Source: Actinomadura rupiterrae | GTDB lineage: Bacteria > Actinomycetota > Actinomycetes > Streptosporangiales > Streptosporangiaceae | Reading direction: 5' to 3' | Assembly: GCF_024172125.1 (NCBI RefSeq) | Contig: NZ_JAMZEA010000001.1 | Span: 868,001 to 932,000, forward strand | DNA: 64,000 nt | Shown here: piece by piece, positions 49,478 to 59,148 of the stretch | Numbering within the stretch: the stretch's first letter is position 1 | How the letters are laid out: every line of letters starts with the position of its first letter | Position numbers and translations under genes: made by a program | Notes under the pieces: model-generated | Told to the model about the DNA's origin: nothing | The model's input: only the letters and a program-made list of their open reading frames with translations | Databases searched by the model: none

Positions 49478-50680
49478 GTGGTGGGTCCGCAGAGCATCGT
49501 GGTTCTGCTGTTGATGGTGGCGGTCTTCGGGGGGCTCGCCTACGTCCTGGCCAGGCAGGGGCCGCCGATCGTGCTGCGCGTCGGCGCGGGCGTGCTGGCG
49601 TTCGCCGTGTCGTCGGTGTTCGGCATGGCCGTCGTCAACCGGTTCTACGACTACTACCAGACCTGGGGCGACCTGTTCGACGACCTGTCGGGCAAGCACC
49701 CCGGCGTCCAGGCGATCCCGCCCGGCGGCGGCAAGAACCTCAAGACCGGCGGCGTCCCGGCCAAGGACGGCCTGCTGGTCTCCACCTACTTCGCGGGGCC
49801 CAAGAGCGGGCTGAACCGGCCCGGCCTGGTCTACCTGCCGCCGCAGTACTTCCAGGCGCCCTACGCCACCGCGCACTTCCCCGTGCTGGAGCTGCTGCAC
49901 GGCTCCCCCGGCGAGCCCGCGGACTGGCAGCGCGGCCTGCACGTCTCCTCGACCTACAAGACGATGATCGAGAAGCACCAGGCCAAGCCCGCGATCCTGG
50001 TGATGCCGAACATCAACGGCAGCGCGCGCGGCGCGGGCGGCTCGCAGTGCCTGGACCGCCCGCACAACGGCGACAAGAACGACAGCTACCTCGCCGAGGA
50101 CGTCCCGGCGTCGGTGCAGACCTCGTTCCGCACCGACCCGCCCGGCGCGCGCTGGGGCGTCGCCGGGTTCTCCGAGGGCGGCTTCTGCGCGGCGAACCTG
50201 GCGCTGCGGCACCCGAACGTGTTCAGCCTGGCCGGGGTGATGAGCGGCTACTTCCAGCCGCTGCCCGAGCGCGGCGGCGACCCGTTCGGCGGCGACGCGC
50301 GCGCCCGGCTGGAGAACGACCCGCTGTGGCGGCTCACCAACACCCCGCCCGGCGCGCGGCTGCCCGCGTTCTGGCTGATGGCGGGCGAGTCCGACCGCGG
50401 GGACGTGTCGGACGCCAAGCTCTTCCACGGCGTCCTGGAGAGCCACGGGCAGAACGCGCCTATGGTGCTGATCGCGCACGCCCGGCACACCTACGCCGCC
50501 TGGAACCCGGCGTTCCCGAAGTTCCTGAGCTGGGCCACGAACCGGCTCGGCGGCCCGGTCCAGGGGCCGACGCACGCGCCCGTCCCGGGCAAGTACCCGC
50601 CGGTCGGCCCGGCCAACCTGCCCGGCGGCGGCCAGGAGTCCCCGGCTCCGCCCCCCGTCCACGAGATCAAACCGTCCTGA
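49478..50680 (+). CDS. Membrane-anchored esterase (Ag85/esterase D-like)
   Basis: The 400-residue alpha/beta-hydrolase has an uncleaved N-terminal anchor with two hydrophobic segments (SIVVLLLMVAVFGGLAYVLA and VLAFAVSSVFGMAVV), then an extracellular esterase domain: VLELLHGSPGEPADW, nucleophile GFSEGGFCA, acidic region MAGESDRGD and His in HARHTYAAW. This resembles the esterase D / antigen 85 group. The start is the GTG at 49478 after ggggaggg. The substrate is unknown. Confidence 0.85.
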   Translation: MVGPQSIVVLLLMVAVFGGLAYVLARQGPPIVLRVGAGVLAFAVSSVFGMAVVNRFYDYYQTWGDLFDDLSGKHPGVQAIPPGGGKNLKTGGVPAKDGLLVSTYFAGPKSGLNRPGLVYLPPQYFQAPYATAHFPVLELLHGSPGEPADWQRGLHVSSTYKTMIEKHQAKPAILVMPNINGSARGAGGSQCLDRPHNGDKNDSYLAEDVPASVQTSFRTDPPGARWGVAGFSEGGFCAANLALRHPNVFSLAGVMSGYFQPLPERGGDPFGGDARARLENDPLWRLTNTPPGARLPAFWLMAGESDRGDVSDAKLFHGVLESHGQNAPMVLIAHARHTYAAWNPAFPKFLSWATNRLGGPVQGPTHAPVPGKYPPVGPANLPGGGQESPAPPPVHEIKPS

Positions 50681-50742
50681 CACCCGATCGCGGCCTCAAG
50701 CCGTCCTGACACCCGTCCGCAGCCTCAAGCCGTCCTGACAAC
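50670..50742. repeat. 29-bp tandem repeat over the esterase stop codon, 3 copies
   Basis: ccgtcctgacacccg, containing the last two codons and stop of the esterase, recurs at 50672, 50701 and (as ccgtcctgacaaccg) 50730 with a constant period of 29. Confidence 0.93.
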
Positions 50743-50743
50743 C

Positions 50744-50781
50744 GAGAACCCGCGTGGTCGGGCCAGACCACGCGGGTTCTC
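50744..50781. terminator. Long hairpin between convergent genes
   Basis: gagaacccgcgtggtc and gaccacgcgggttctc pair perfectly over 16 bp around a 6-base loop, between the esterase and dipeptidase-like genes. It probably ends both transcripts. Confidence 0.8.
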
Positions 50782-50803
50782 GGCGATCAGCGGGGTGCCG
50801 GTC

Positions 50804-52441
50804 TCAGCTGCCGGACGGCGGGGTGTAGGCGTTCACGCGCTCCCACATCCGCAGGTAGGCCTCGGCTCCGTTGGCCATGTCGTTCGTCAGCTCGGGGCCG
50901 ACCGTCTTGCGCATGTCCTCGATCCAGTCGGGGACGAGGCCGTAGTTGGCGACGCCGTCCACGTTCAGGTCCCAGGTGCGCTGGCCGGTGGTGAGCTTGT
51001 CCAGCGTGACGCCGCTGAGCGCCGTGAACGGGTACTGGACGGAGCTGCCCTTGCGCGGACCGGGCAGCGGGCCGAAGCCGTTGGCGTCCAGGCCGTACCC
51101 GAAGCCGAACATGCCCTGGCCGCCGGCCTGCTGGAACGCCTGCTTCGCCTCCCGCCAGCCGCCCGCGAACTGGTCGGCGGGCGAGCCGTACTCGGTGACC
51201 ATGCCGCCGAGCCTGTACACCCGGGCCTGGTAGCCCGGGTCCATCCAGCTGTGCGAGGAGATCACGCCCGGGTAGTGCGCCTGCTCCAGGATCGTGAGCG
51301 TCTGGTCGGCGGCCTTGGCGCTCATGTGGTCGATCTGGACGATCATCTTCCGCTTGATCATCTCTCTGATCATGTGCGCGCCGAGCGGGGTCAGGCCGCG
51401 CGTGTTGCAGTGCGGCGCGGCCGGGTAGAACGGCGCGGGCAGGTTCGGCAGGCCCAGCGCCGTCCGGACGGCCAGGGGCAGCGTGACCTGCGGCGTCACC
51501 GTGTTGTCGTGCGCCGGGCCCTTGCACGTCTCGACGTTCCAGAACTGGCCCGTCCCGACGAAGTTGCCGACGTTGACCGCGACCCCGGCCACGCCGCCGT
51601 CCATCCGGACGCCGCACAGCGCGTTGTCGAACTTGTGGCAGACGAACATGCTGGTCACGCCCTGGGCCTGCATGTGGTCCAGGCCGTCGTCGATCTGCTT
51701 CTCGGTGCACTGCGGGACGTCCCGGACCTCCCGGCAGCCGAACGGCTCGGACGTCTCGATGCTCTCGACCACCGCGAGCTTCCCGGACGCGGCGACCGCG
51801 CGCGCCTCCTGCGGCGTGCGGACCATCCGGAACCAGCCCTTGCCGGGCCCGCCGCTCAGCTTGTCGATGTACGCCTGCATCGCGAGGGCCTTGCCGTGCT
51901 CCAGGTCGAGCGTGGCGTCCTCGTCGCAGGGGTTCTTCTTGAGCGGGTACAGCTCGCAAAGCACCCGGTTCGCGACGTACTGGTCCACGATGACCCGCAG
52001 CCCGCCGCGCCAGGCGCGCTCCAGCCACGTGTAGTAGACCTGCTGGTGCGTCAGCGAGTCGTGCGCGGGCCAGTCCTTGAACGTCGGGTACCCGACCGGA
52101 TCGTGCGTCCCGAACGGGCTGCCGTTCTTCAGGAAGTTCTCGAAGACGGCGAACTCGCCGTGCGGGTAGTGGTCGGGGCAGTCGCGCAGCGCCGCGGCGA
52201 TGCCGTCCGGGTCGAACGGCTCGCCGCAGATCATGCGTCCGCCCATGTCGTCCGCGCCCTCGATGTGGGTGTGCGCGTCGAGCAACCCGCGCACGCTCCC
52301 GGAGGACGCGCTCTTGGCGACGGGGACGGGCCGCGCGGCATGCGCCGCGGACCCGGCGAAGGCGGGCACGGTGGCGCACACCAGGGCTATGACCAGCGCC
52401 GCGAGGGGACGAGACGTGCGGGGAGCACGCGGGGGTCTCAT
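50804..52441 (-). CDS. Secreted amidohydrolase / membrane-dipeptidase-like protein
   Basis: From the ATG at 52441 (ggag site) the product has 545 residues with a signal peptide (LAALVIALVCATVPAFAG, cut near AHAARP). The mature part looks like a TIM-barrel metallohydrolase related to renal dipeptidase: LLDAHTHIEGADD (metal His-x-His), a histidine in MIVQIDHMSAKAAD, and ISSHSWMDPGYQ further on. Several Cys pairs suggest disulfides. The precise substrate is not known. An upstream ATG at 52549 is not needed. Confidence 0.78.
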   Translation of the reverse strand: MRPPRAPRTSRPLAALVIALVCATVPAFAGSAAHAARPVPVAKSASSGSVRGLLDAHTHIEGADDMGGRMICGEPFDPDGIAAALRDCPDHYPHGEFAVFENFLKNGSPFGTHDPVGYPTFKDWPAHDSLTHQQVYYTWLERAWRGGLRVIVDQYVANRVLCELYPLKKNPCDEDATLDLEHGKALAMQAYIDKLSGGPGKGWFRMVRTPQEARAVAASGKLAVVESIETSEPFGCREVRDVPQCTEKQIDDGLDHMQAQGVTSMFVCHKFDNALCGVRMDGGVAGVAVNVGNFVGTGQFWNVETCKGPAHDNTVTPQVTLPLAVRTALGLPNLPAPFYPAAPHCNTRGLTPLGAHMIREMIKRKMIVQIDHMSAKAADQTLTILEQAHYPGVISSHSWMDPGYQARVYRLGGMVTEYGSPADQFAGGWREAKQAFQQAGGQGMFGFGYGLDANGFGPLPGPRKGSSVQYPFTALSGVTLDKLTTGQRTWDLNVDGVANYGLVPDWIEDMRKTVGPELTNDMANGAEAYLRMWERVNAYTPPSGS

Positions 52442-52554
52442 GGCCGCTCCATGGGGGGTGGGGGGCAAGGCGCCCATTAAAACATGAGCCCTGTTCACGT
52501 TCCTATGTCCCCACACAACAACTTCACGCCCTAAAGCGTCCTGAGACAACGAAA

Positions 52555-52581
52555 GACGCCCGGGCCGGGGGCTCGGGCGTC
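52555..52581 (-). terminator. Terminator of the sucCD operon
   Basis: gacgcccg and cgggcgtc pair across a GC-rich centre, followed on the minus strand by CTTTCGTT. It lies 23-49 bases past the sucD stop. Confidence 0.65.
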
Positions 52582-52603
52582 CTTCGTGGGCCTGATCGGG
52601 TGA

Positions 52604-53491
52604 TCAGAGGTTCTGCATGATCTCCGCCATGAGGCGGGCGGTCTCGCTCGGGGTCTTGCCGACCCGGACGCCGACCTTCTCCAGGGCCTCCTTCTTGGCC
52701 TGGGCGGTGCCCGCGGAGCCGGAGACGATGGCGCCGGCGTGGCCCATTGTCTTGCCCTCGGGGGCGGTGAAGCCCGCAACGTAGCCGACGACCGGCTTGG
52801 TGACGTTGTCGGCGATGAAGGCCGCCGCGCGCTCCTCGGCGTCGCCGCCGATCTCGCCGATCATGACGATGGCGTCGGTGTCGGGGTCGTCCTGGAACGC
52901 CTTCAGGGCGTCGATGTGCGTGGTGCCGATGATCGGGTCGCCGCCGATGCCGACGCAGGTGGAGAACCCGAAGTCGCGCAGCTCGTACATCATCTGGTAG
53001 GTCAGCGTGCCGGACTTCGACACCAGGCCGATGCGGCCGGGCGTGGTGATGTCGGCCGGGATGATGCCCGCGTTGGACTTGCCGGGGGACGCGATGCCCG
53101 GGCAGTTCGGCCCGATGATCCGGGTCTTGTTGCCCTTGGACTCGGCGTACGCCCAGAAGTAGGCGGTGTCGTGCACCGGGATGCCCTCGGTGATGACCAC
53201 GCAGAGCGGGATCCCGGCGTCGATCGCCTCGACGACGGCGTCCTTGGTGAACTTCGGCGGGACGAAGACGACCGACACGTCCGCGCCGGTCTTCTCCATG
53301 GCCTCCTTGACGGTGCCGAAGACGGGCAGCTCGGTGCCGTCGAAGTCGACCGTCGTGCCGGCCTTGCGGGCGTTCACGCCGCCGACGACGCGGGCGCCGG
53401 AGGCGAGCATGCGGCGGCCGTGCTTGGAGCCCTCGGAGCCGGTGATGCCCTGGACGATGATCTTGCTGTTCTCAGTGAGCCAGATGGCCAT
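52604..53491 (-). CDS. sucD: Succinyl-CoA ligase, alpha subunit
   Basis: This TCA subunit binds CoA and carries the phosphohistidine. From [20 protein letters not shown] the length is 295 residues; three codons upstream a GTG would also be possible. Motifs: [15 protein letters not shown] (CoA site), [13 protein letters not shown], and the active-site loop [11 protein letters not shown] with the phosphorylated His. It starts one base after the sucC stop. Confidence 0.96.
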   Translation of the reverse strand: MAIWLTENSKIIVQGITGSEGSKHGRRMLASGARVVGGVNARKAGTTVDFDGTELPVFGTVKEAMEKTGADVSVVFVPPKFTKDAVVEAIDAGIPLCVVITEGIPVHDTAYFWAYAESKGNKTRIIGPNCPGIASPGKSNAGIIPADITTPGRIGLVSKSGTLTYQMMYELRDFGFSTCVGIGGDPIIGTTHIDALKAFQDDPDTDAIVMIGEIGGDAEERAAAFIADNVTKPVVGYVAGFTAPEGKTMGHAGAIVSGSAGTAQAKKEALEKVGVRVGKTPSETARLMAEIMQNL

Positions 53492-53492
53492 T

Positions 53493-54671
53493 TCACGCAC
53501 CTGCCGCGGCGAGTTCGGCGGCCCGCTCGGCCGCGTCGTCCATGGTCTCGACCTGCTGGACGCCGGGCAGCGCCGCGTCCTTGAGGATCTGCCGGCCGAG
53601 CTCGGCGTTGTTGCCGTCGAGCCGGACGACCAGCGGGCGGTCGACGGTCTCGCCGCGCTCCGCCAGCAGCTTGTAGGCCGACACGATGCCGTTGGCGACC
53701 GCGTCGCAGGCGGTGATGCCGCCGAAGACGTTGACGAACACCGACTTCACGTCCGGGTCCGACAGCACGATCTCCAGGCCGTTGGCCATCACCTGCGCGG
53801 ACGCGCCGCCGCCGATGTCGAGGAAGTTGGCGGGCTTCATGCCGCCGTGCTTCTCGCCGGCGTAGGCCACCACGTCCAGGGTGGACATGACCAGGCCGGC
53901 GCCGTTGCCGATGATGCCGACGTTGCCGTCGAGCTTGACGTAGTTGAGGTCGAGCTCCTTGGCCTTGGCCTCCAGCGGGTCGGCGCTCGCCTTGTCCTCC
54001 AGCTTCTCGTGCTGCTGGCGGAAGGAGGCGTTGTCGTCCAGCGAGACCTTGCCGTCGAGGGCCTTCACCTGGCCGTCGGCGGTGAGGATCATCGGGTTCA
54101 CCTCGACGAGGGTGGCGTCCTCGTCGGTGAACACGGCCCACAGCTTCTCGATGATCGCGGCGGCGCCGTCCAGCGCCTCCTCGGGCAGCCGGCCCTGCTC
54201 GGCGATCTGCCGGGCCTGCGCGGCGTCCACGCCGTCCAGCGGCGAGACCGGCACGAGCGCGAGCCGGTCGTGCGGCACCTCCTCGATCTCCACGCCGCCC
54301 TCGACGGAGCAGATGGAGAGGAAGGTGCGGTGCGCCCGGTCCAGCAGGAAGGAGAAGTAGTACTCCTGCGCGATCGCCGAGCCCTCCTCGACCAGGACCT
54401 TGTGGACCGTGTGGCCCTTGATGTCCATGCCGAGGATCTGGGTCGCGAGGGCCTCCGCCTCGTCGGCGGTGTCGGCGAGCTTCACGCCGCCGGCCTTGCC
54501 GCGGCCACCGGTCTTCACCTGGGCCTTGACGACGACCTTCTTGCTGCCCGCGGAGAACAGCTCCTCCGCGATGGCACGCGCTTCCTGGGGAGTATGGGCG
54601 ACCTTGCCGGTGGGCACCGGTACCCCGTACTCGGCAAAGAGTTCCTTTGCCTGATGTTCGAACAGGTCCAC
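53493..54671 (-). CDS. sucC: Succinyl-CoA ligase, beta subunit
   Basis: This ATP-grasp subunit has 392 residues from the GTG at 54671 ([20 protein letters not shown], the family start). Other motifs: [20 protein letters not shown] (ATP-grasp), [26 protein letters not shown] and the phosphate loop [14 protein letters not shown]. The upstream extension of the frame is ignored. It is first gene of sucC-sucD; together with mdh and icd this region supplies four TCA enzymes. Confidence 0.96.
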   Translation of the reverse strand: MDLFEHQAKELFAEYGVPVPTGKVAHTPQEARAIAEELFSAGSKKVVVKAQVKTGGRGKAGGVKLADTADEAEALATQILGMDIKGHTVHKVLVEEGSAIAQEYYFSFLLDRAHRTFLSICSVEGGVEIEEVPHDRLALVPVSPLDGVDAAQARQIAEQGRLPEEALDGAAAIIEKLWAVFTDEDATLVEVNPMILTADGQVKALDGKVSLDDNASFRQQHEKLEDKASADPLEAKAKELDLNYVKLDGNVGIIGNGAGLVMSTLDVVAYAGEKHGGMKPANFLDIGGGASAQVMANGLEIVLSDPDVKSVFVNVFGGITACDAVANGIVSAYKLLAERGETVDRPLVVRLDGNNAELGRQILKDAALPGVQQVETMDDAAERAAELAAAGA

Positions 54672-55005
54672 GAGAGGCGTCCTTAACGGATCGACAGCCA
54701 ATGACCGCGGGTCGAGTGGGGTACACGGGGACTCATGGCGCCGTGCGGCCGCCACCCTGCGGTCCGCTCCGTCGAAGCAGCCTAGTCAACCCCGGCCCAT
54801 GGTCATGCCTCCGGGGTCCCGGCGGGTTCCCCGGCGCCGTGTGAACTTGCTCATCCGGTGGCCGCGCGGCCCTGGCGCGCGGGCGGGATCCGGCGGTTCG
54901 GGGGTGGGTAAGAACGGTGCGGAGAATGCCGCGTTCACCCCCGCACAACACTGCGGCATTTGGCGGAGTTTGATGTACTAAGGCCCGTCTCAGGGGGGTG
55001 TTGCG
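54672..55005. other. Divergent promoter region of sucC and GH15-like gene
   Basis: No gene is seen in these 334 bases. Near the right end a small inverted repeat (ccgca-N6-tgcgg at about 54942) and a -10-like tactaa (about 54975) precede the GH15-like gene. The mdh/icd motif is not present here. Confidence 0.5.
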
Positions 55006-56889
55006 GTGGCCGACAGCGGAGCCGGGCCGGTCGTCGGGCCGCTCGTGTGGCCCCGGCGCGTCCGCCGCGCGTCCGCGCTGCTCCTGGTCTCCGCCCTCGC
55101 CGCGACCTGCGGTGTCACGCTGCCCGAGAACGGCGAACCGGAGTGGGCCAGCCCCGGCCTGGTCGGCGGGGGCGGCTGGCCGTTCGCGGGCGACCCGCTC
55201 GCCCCGTCGGACGCCCCGGGGGCGCACTACCTGCCCGATTCGTCCGTGGTCCGGCTCGCGGACGGGCGGATCCGGCTCGTCCCGACGGGTGGCGAGGAGG
55301 CCATCACGGTCGCCGCGACGGACCCGCGTGTCGCCGAGGCCGTCCGGTCCGACCAGACCTGGCTCGCCCGCGGGACGGTCCCGGGCCGCCTCGTCCCGCA
55401 ACTCGTCCCTTGCCCGCCTACGGGCAAGAACCGTCCGCTGCGTCCGGACGATGTGCTCCAGTCCTCCCGGTCCGAAATCGACTCCCTAAAGGGCGCCGTC
55501 AAACCACCGCCCACCCCTCCGCGCGTGGAAACCACACCGCCCACTCCTCCGCGCGCGGAAACCGCTTCGCCGGGGGCGGAAAGTGGAGCGTCCGGCGGGA
55601 AAGGCGGGCCGCTGGACCTGAACACCATCATGAAAAGGGGCTGCGTCCCCGTCCAGCCGCGGACGAACCCGCCGCAGGTGCCGACAACGGGGGCTCCGAC
55701 GCGTCCACCTGCTGCCGGGAAGCCCGGAAAGCCGCCCAAGCCGAAGCCCACGCCGACACCCAGCCCCACTGAGACGGCCAGTCCTGCGCAGGAAGCCGGG
55801 CAGCACGGGCAGCTGACCGTGGCGGCCGCCACGGGGAAGGCGTCCGGCTACCGCGACATGGCCGCCCGCGCGCTCCAGGACCTCCGGCTCCTGACCAGGC
55901 CGAACGGCGCGTCGCTGGCCTCCTGGTACGGGGCGTGGCGGTACTCGTGGCCGCGCGACTCGGCGTTCGCGGCGGCGGCGTTCACGGTGACCGAGCATCC
56001 GGCCGAGGCGCGCCGGATCCTGCGGTTCCTCGCGCGCGTGCAGAGCCGGAACGGGATGTGGGCCGCGCGCTACAACCCCGACGGCAGCCCGGTAGCGGAC
56101 GGGCGGCACGCGCAGCTCGACTCGCTCGGCTGGGTGCTGTGGGCGTCGTGGTTCTTCCGCACCGAGAACCCGCAGGCCGCGGCCGACCTGCCGGAGCTGT
56201 GGACGATGGTGCGCCGGGCCGCCGACCGGCTGGCCGCGTCGCTGCGCAAGGACGGCCTGCCGCCGCCGTCCTCGGACTACTTCGAGCGGCCCGCGTCGTC
56301 CGAGCAGGACCCGCATCGCGCGACGCTCGGCGTCGTCGGGCCGGTGCTGGCCGGGCTGCGGTCGGCCGCCGCGCTCGCCCGCGACCTCGGCCACGGCGAC
56401 CAGGCGAACCGGTACCGCTCGGCCGCGCACAAGCTGCAGAACGCCGTCGCGGCGAAGTTCGCGCCGGTCGGGTACCCGCGCTCCCCCGTCCGCGGCGGGC
56501 GGATGGACACGTCGGTGACCTTCCTCAGCCCGCCGTTCGGGCCGTCCGACGGCGGGGTGACCGACGCCGTGCTGAGCGCCGCCGGGAAGCTCGCGCTGCC
56601 GAACGGCGGGGTGCTGCCGGGCGAGCGCTGGTCGGGCAACGCCAAGGTCGCCTGGACGCCGGAGATGGCGCTGTTCACGCTGTCGGCGGCGGCGTCGGGC
56701 CGTCCGGAGGAGGCGATGGCCCGGCTGGACTGGCTGTCCGGGCACCGCACGTCGCTGGGCGCGCTGCCCGAGAAGGTGGACGAGTACGGGCGCCCGGCGG
56801 CCGTCGCGCCGCTCGGCTGGACGTCCTCGCTGGTCGTGCTGAGCCTGGCCGCGCTGGAGAAGCCGCTCCCCGTCCCCGACCCGGGCTGA
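55006..56889 (+). CDS. GH15-like glucoamylase domain, exported
   Basis: The 627-residue protein has an N-terminal export signal with Cys35 in LAATCGVT (possibly a lipoprotein, though Thr before Cys is unusual). Then come a variable domain (LPDSSVVRLADGRIRLV), a long Pro/Thr-rich linker (about 165-270) and a C-terminal alpha/alpha-toroid like GH15: YGAWRYSWPRDSAFAAAAF, QLDSLGWVLWA, and ALPEKVDEYGRPAAVAPLGW, which contains the family's catalytic-type Glu. It may hydrolyse alpha-glucans at the surface or be a non-catalytic relative. The GTG start has aggggggt. Confidence 0.75.
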   Translation: MADSGAGPVVGPLVWPRRVRRASALLLVSALAATCGVTLPENGEPEWASPGLVGGGGWPFAGDPLAPSDAPGAHYLPDSSVVRLADGRIRLVPTGGEEAITVAATDPRVAEAVRSDQTWLARGTVPGRLVPQLVPCPPTGKNRPLRPDDVLQSSRSEIDSLKGAVKPPPTPPRVETTPPTPPRAETASPGAESGASGGKGGPLDLNTIMKRGCVPVQPRTNPPQVPTTGAPTRPPAAGKPGKPPKPKPTPTPSPTETASPAQEAGQHGQLTVAAATGKASGYRDMAARALQDLRLLTRPNGASLASWYGAWRYSWPRDSAFAAAAFTVTEHPAEARRILRFLARVQSRNGMWAARYNPDGSPVADGRHAQLDSLGWVLWASWFFRTENPQAAADLPELWTMVRRAADRLAASLRKDGLPPPSSDYFERPASSEQDPHRATLGVVGPVLAGLRSAAALARDLGHGDQANRYRSAAHKLQNAVAAKFAPVGYPRSPVRGGRMDTSVTFLSPPFGPSDGGVTDAVLSAAGKLALPNGGVLPGERWSGNAKVAWTPEMALFTLSAAASGRPEEAMARLDWLSGHRTSLGALPEKVDEYGRPAAVAPLGWTSSLVVLSLAALEKPLPVPDPG

Positions 56890-56896
56890 CCGCCCG

Positions 56897-56930
56897 CGTG
56901 AACTGCTCGTCCTACGTGAACTGCTCGTAG
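56897..56930. repeat. 18-bp repeat at the TSUP gene 3' end
   Basis: cgtgaactgctcgt occurs at 56897-56910 and 56915-56928. The right copy is inside the last codons of the TSUP gene; the left copy lies just past its stop. Confidence 0.85.
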
Positions 56931-57679
56931 CCGAGCTTGGCGACCAGCAGCGTCACCACGCACAGCAGGACGACCCGGACGAACCCGGACCCGCGCTTGA
57001 TCGCGGTCCGCGCGCCGAGCTGCGCCCCGGCGGCGTTCGCGACGGCCATGCCGAGGCCGAGCGCCCACAGGATGTGGCCCTGGACGGCGAAGACGAGCAG
57101 CGCGCCGAGGTTGGTGCTGACGTTGATGACCTTGGCGTGCGCGGAGGCGTGCACGAAGTCGATGCCGAGCACGGCGGTGAACACCACGACCAGGAACGTT
57201 CCAGTGCCCGGCCCGAGGATGCCGTCGTAGAACGCGATGGCGAGGCCCGGGACGAGGATCGCGGCGGCGACGCGGCGGCGCGTGCGCAGCACCAGCTTCG
57301 GCTCGCGGCCGAGGTCGGGGCGGAGCACCACCAGCGCCGCGACCGCGAGCAGGACGACCATGATGACCGGCTTGAACACGTCCGAGGAGATCACCGACGC
57401 GCACAGCGCGCCCGCCGCCGAGCCCGCGACCGCCAGGCCCGCGCCGGCCGCCGCCACAGTCCGGTCGATCTTGGTGCGGCGCAGGTAGGCGTAGGCGGCG
57501 CTGGACGTCCCGGCGATCGAGGCGACCTTGTTGGTGGCCAGTGCGGTCGCGACCGGCTGGCCCGGGTTGAGCAGCAGCAGCGCGGGGAGCTGGATGAGCC
57601 CGCCCCCGCCGACCACCGCGTCCACCCAGCCCGCGCCCAGCGCGGCCGCCAGCAGCATGCCCACGTGCTCGATGCCCAC
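56912..57679 (-). CDS. TSUP-family (TauE/SafE) permease
   Basis: This inner-membrane permease of the sulfite/sulfoacetate exporter-like TSUP family has 255 residues and about 8 hydrophobic helices. It has the N-terminal half-repeat GWVDAVVGGGGLIQLPALL, NKVASIAGTSSAAYAY, and the second half FYDGILGPGTGTFLVVVF and HAKVINVSTNLGALLVF. The GTG at 57679 has ggagg at 7-base spacing. The cargo is unknown. Confidence 0.88.
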   Translation of the reverse strand: MGIEHVGMLLAAALGAGWVDAVVGGGGLIQLPALLLLNPGQPVATALATNKVASIAGTSSAAYAYLRRTKIDRTVAAAGAGLAVAGSAAGALCASVISSDVFKPVIMVVLLAVAALVVLRPDLGREPKLVLRTRRRVAAAILVPGLAIAFYDGILGPGTGTFLVVVFTAVLGIDFVHASAHAKVINVSTNLGALLVFAVQGHILWALGLGMAVANAAGAQLGARTAIKRGSGFVRVVLLCVVTLLVAKLGYEQFT

Positions 57680-57821
57680 CCGGCCGCCTCCAGTAAGTCT
57701 TAAATCAAGAACGTCGCTTACCTTATCGGGATGAACTGGGGCATTAGCTAGCCGTTTCGGCAGGAAACCCGCTCCGGGCGGTCCCTTGTTTCGTGTCGCG
57801 TCGATCACGCAACGTGTCGGT

Positions 57822-59117
57822 ATGCCGACGGTGGTGCTGATCGGGACGCTCGACACCAAGGGCGCCGAGTACGGCTGGGTGCGCGACCGCCTGCGCGCGC
57901 TCGGCGCCGACGTCCTCCTCGTGGACACCGGGACCCGGGACGCCCCGCGCGTCACCCCCGACATCGCGCGCGCACGAGTCGCCGAAGCCGCCGGGCTCGC
58001 ACTCCCCGATCTGGGACGGGACCGTGGCGCGGCCGTTACTGCGATGGCGCGCGGCGCGTCCGCGATGCTGCGCCGCCTCCACGACGAGGGACGCCTGCAT
58101 GGCGTCCTGGCCATCGGCGGAAGCGGGAATTCGGCCCTGTCCTGCGAGGCGATGCGCGCGCTTCCCGTAGGCGTGCCCAAGCTGATGGTGTCGAGCATGG
58201 CGTCCGGCGACGTCTCCCACTACGTGGGCGGCACGGACCTCACGCTCATGTACTCCGTCGTGGACGTCGCGGGCATCAACAGCATTTCCGCGCTCGTCTT
58301 AGGGAACGCGGCCGCCGCCATAGCGGGGATGGCCCGCACCTACGCGTCCGGCTACGACTCGGGTAGCGAAACCGTGTTTCCCGCCGCTTCCCCCGGTCCC
58401 GCCGCTTCCGCCGGTCCCGGCGGTTCCGCCGGTCCCGGCGTGCCCGTCGTGGGGGCGACGATGGCCGGGGTGACCACGCGCGGCGTGGACGGGGCGCGCG
58501 AGCGCCTCGCCGAACTCGGCTACGAGGTGCTGGTGTTCCACGCGAGCGGCGCGGGCGGCCGCTCGTTCGAGGCGATGGCGGCGTCCGGACGGCTCGCAGG
58601 CGTCCTGGACGCGACGCTCCTGGAGGTCTCGACGGGCCTGCTCGGCGGCGTCGGCGCGGCCGGCCCGGACCGGCTCCGCTCCGCCGGACGCGCCGGGATC
58701 CCGCAGGTGGTGTCGCTGGGCGCGCTGGACATGGGCAAGTTCGGCCCGTCCGTGCCGGAGCGGCTCGCCGGACGGCGCGTCCACGTGCACAACGCGTCGG
58801 TCAAGGTCGTCCGGACGGACCCGTCCGAGTGCGCGGGGCTCGGACGGCTCGTCGCCGACCGGCTGCGGGCCGCCGCCGGGCCGACCGTCCTGTTCGTCCC
58901 GCTGCGCGGGCTGTCCTCGCTGGGCGCGCCCGGCGGGCCGTACCACGACCCGGCCGCCGACGCGGCGCTGTTCGAGGCCGTCCGGGAGGGGCTGGCGGGG
59001 TCGCGGGTCGAGGTCCGCGAATGCGACACCGACGCCGACGACCCCGAGTTCGGCCGCGCCATGGCCGACACGCTGCACACCTACCTCGGCGCGGCGGAGC
59101 ACCGCGCCGCGGGCTGA
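57822..59117 (+). CDS. Tm-1-like ATP-binding (UPF0261) protein
   Basis: The 431-residue protein matches the Tm-1/UPF0261 domain: PTVVLIGTLDTKGAEYGWVR at the start, GVLAIGGSGNSALSCEAMRA, PKLMVSSMASGDVSHYVGG and TDLTLMYSVVDVAGINSIS. A six-residue repeat insert (AASPGP/AASAGP/GGSAGP, about residues 190-207) separates the two subdomains. In plants and fungi the domain is joined to a TIM-barrel partner; no such partner lies nearby. ATG 57822 is chosen at the domain start; there is no ribosome site. Confidence 0.85.
   Translation: MPTVVLIGTLDTKGAEYGWVRDRLRALGADVLLVDTGTRDAPRVTPDIARARVAEAAGLALPDLGRDRGAAVTAMARGASAMLRRLHDEGRLHGVLAIGGSGNSALSCEAMRALPVGVPKLMVSSMASGDVSHYVGGTDLTLMYSVVDVAGINSISALVLGNAAAAIAGMARTYASGYDSGSETVFPAASPGPAASAGPGGSAGPGVPVVGATMAGVTTRGVDGARERLAELGYEVLVFHASGAGGRSFEAMAASGRLAGVLDATLLEVSTGLLGGVGAAGPDRLRSAGRAGIPQVVSLGALDMGKFGPSVPERLAGRRVHVHNASVKVVRTDPSECAGLGRLVADRLRAAAGPTVLFVPLRGLSSLGAPGGPYHDPAADAALFEAVREGLAGSRVEVRECDTDADDPEFGRAMADTLHTYLGAAEHRAAG
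58383..58436 (+). repeat. 18-bp in-frame tandem repeat, 3 copies
   Basis: Units at 58383, 58401 and 58419 (gccgcttccgccggtccc and variants) encode the interdomain insert of the Tm-1-like protein. Confidence 0.88.
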
Positions 59118-59148
59118 CTCCGACTCCGACTCCGCCTCCGACTGCGGC

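Noticed and set aside
54672..54755. Extended N-terminus of sucC
   Set aside because: The extra residues are not conserved-like; the GTG at 54671 gives the standard [12 protein letters not shown] start.
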